DNA of 64,000 bases, from NCBI GenBank assembly GCA_003725585.1, contig RJMB01000017.1, positions 51,585 to 115,584 of the forward strand, given 5' to 3'. The DNA is from Halostreptopolyspora alba. Its GTDB lineage: Bacteria; Actinomycetota; Actinomycetes; Streptosporangiales; Streptosporangiaceae. A model generated the notes under the pieces. It saw nothing but the letters and a program-made list of their open reading frames with translations. It was not told where the DNA came from and did no database searches. This document shows, piece after piece, positions 63,059-64,000 of the stretch (within the stretch, counting starts at the first letter, position 1; each line of letters starts with the position of its first letter). A program made the position numbers and the translations under genes.

Positions 63059-63862
63059 ATGGCGACGACGCTCGTCACTGGCGGTTCCGGGACGCTCGGC
63101 CGGCACATCGTGCGCCGGCTGGTCAAAGCGGACGAGGACACGCGCGTGCTCACCCGGCGTTCAGCACCGGCCTGGCCCGACGGCGCTTCCTGGTTCACCG
63201 GGGATCTCAGCGACGGTCACGGGGTCGGGCAGGCGCTGGACGGGTGCTCGACCGTCATCCACTGCGCGACCGACCCGTGGGGCGGGACACGGGACATCAC
63301 CCAGGCGGGAAACCTTCTCAGCGAGGCGACGCGGGCCGGTGTCGAACACGTCGTCTTCGTTTCCATCGTGGGCTGCGACCGGTTTCCGTACACCTACCAC
63401 CAGACCAAGGCCGCGGTGGAAGGACTCGTCGAGGATTCGGGGCTGGGTCACACGATCCTGCGTGCGACGCAGTTTCACGAACTCCTCGACTGGGTCCTTA
63501 ACCGGGTCAGTCGTCTTCCTGTGGTCCCCGTACCCGCGAAGACATACATCCAGCCCGTCGCGGCCGCCGACGTGGCGGAGCGGTTGATGGAGCTCGTGAA
63601 CGGGTCTCCCCAGGGGCGCGCGCCCGACATGGGGGGACCGGAGGTGCGCACCGTCAGGGACCTGGCGAACAGGTATCTCGCCGCGCACCACGTCCGTGCG
63701 CGGGCAACGAGCCTTCCCCTCCCCGGCGCGCTGGGATCGGCCCTACGGTCAGGCATGCTGCTGGCTCCCGACAACCGGAAGGGACACAAGACCTGGGAGG
63801 AGCACCTCAGCGAAACCGTCCGTGAGCGAAAGGCTCACCAAGGTTCTGTTCTCCGGGGGTGA
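63059..63862 (+). CDS. NmrA/atypical SDR-like NAD(P)-binding protein
   Basis: A 267-residue Rossmann protein: the cofactor site is TLVTGGSGTLGRHIVRRL near the start, RRSAP follows strand 2, and HVVFVSIVGCDRFPYTYHQTKAAVEGLVEDSGLGHTILRATQFHE holds the YxxxK-like part. It is a likely atypical SDR with reductase or redox-sensing role. ATG at 63059 has AGGGGGA 4 nt upstream. Confidence 0.9.
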   Translation: MATTLVTGGSGTLGRHIVRRLVKADEDTRVLTRRSAPAWPDGASWFTGDLSDGHGVGQALDGCSTVIHCATDPWGGTRDITQAGNLLSEATRAGVEHVVFVSIVGCDRFPYTYHQTKAAVEGLVEDSGLGHTILRATQFHELLDWVLNRVSRLPVVPVPAKTYIQPVAAADVAERLMELVNGSPQGRAPDMGGPEVRTVRDLANRYLAAHHVRARATSLPLPGALGSALRSGMLLAPDNRKGHKTWEEHLSETVRERKAHQGSVLRG

Positions 63863-63932
63863 TACGTCCTAATCCAGGCCGCTGGGGCTACAACCGCCCC
63901 GCGGGCCCGGGTCTCTGACCCCCGAGATGTGG

Positions 63933-63979
63933 GTGTGGGGGGTGGGGCACCCTGTCAAGGGATTGCCCCACCCCCACAC
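63933..63979. terminator. Long hairpin after the NmrA-like gene
   Basis: A 16-bp stem, GTGTGGGGGTGGGGCA-type arms at 63933-63949 and 63964-63979, with one bulged G and a 14-nt loop. It lies 71 nt after the gene and is a probable terminator. Confidence 0.75.
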
Positions 63980-64000
63980 TCCTACGTGCAATCGTGGCGG

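Noticed and set aside
61510..63198. 562-codon open frame on the minus strand
   Set aside because: Composition is typical of shadow frames (Arg/Ser/Pro/Gly-rich), it overlaps the small protein and NmrA-like genes, and has no family signal.
1..64000. CRISPR arrays, rRNA genes, riboswitches
   Set aside because: No regularly spaced repeats, no rRNA sequence and no riboswitch motif that I could recognise.

Overview
The window is high-GC actinobacterial chromosome. Its core genes (pknA/pknB operon, crgA, serS, pheA, the Bpa proteasome activator, a DLW-39 protein) and its families (DUF5324-like, XRE/DUF5753, MmyB-like, F420/LLM oxidoreductase) fit Streptomyces and Nocardiopsaceae relatives. The genus is not fixed by the sequence; Nocardiopsaceae is my guess. 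In Streptomyces many of these core genes lie near oriC, so this is probably an origin-proximal segment. No dnaA, dnaN, gyrase or rRNA gene is inside it.

Layout. 0-14 kb is conserved housekeeping: partial class IV aminotransferase, tRNA-Ser, a MinD-like ATPase with a long proline-rich N-terminus, quinone oxidoreductase, bpa, serS, pheA, a DUF4446 protein, a partner-switching set (STAS antagonist, RsbW-like kinase, PAS/GAF histidine kinase), rhodanese, an SSI-like lipoprotein, TenA and tRNA-Leu. 14.3-23.9 kb is the cell-growth signalling operon fhaA, fhaB, pstP, rodA, pbpA, pknA, pknB, then crgA. The crgA-rhomboid gap carries a tight cluster of DnaA-box-like 9-mers. A rhomboid protease, cyclophilin, a DUF5324-like and a DUF1707/DUF4870 membrane protein follow.

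27-51.5 kb is a metabolic and regulatory accessory region: LLM oxidoreductase, lipoprotein, VOC protein, secreted alpha/beta hydrolase, DUF418 protein, a two-component pair, a PrmC-like methyltransferase coupled to a TetR gene, two TetR genes each facing a clear palindromic operator, a GH43-like propeller, TrpB2, a WYL regulator facing an ABC exporter, and a DeoR-controlled sugar/polyol block (polyol permease, HAD phosphatase, DhaK-DhaL fusion kinase, RpiB-type isomerase, 2-hydroxyacid dehydrogenase, FGGY kinase). Two copies of one AT-rich palindrome flank the DeoR gene.

51.5-60 kb looks like a decayed mobile region: a lower-GC ParB-like gene of phage type, an IS481-family transposase wreck, a short-chain dehydrogenase and regulator, a TetR-HelD pair, and the C-terminus of a tyrosine integrase (catalytic Tyr changed to His) abutting the 3' end of tRNA-Ala. 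60-64 kb has DLW-39, an XRE/DUF5753 regulator, small orphan genes and an NmrA-like protein.

A recurrent regulatory theme is a TANNNT -10 box 6-8 nt before the start codon of nine genes, which suggests leaderless transcripts. Convergent genes are separated by long GC-rich hairpins, several of them perfect.
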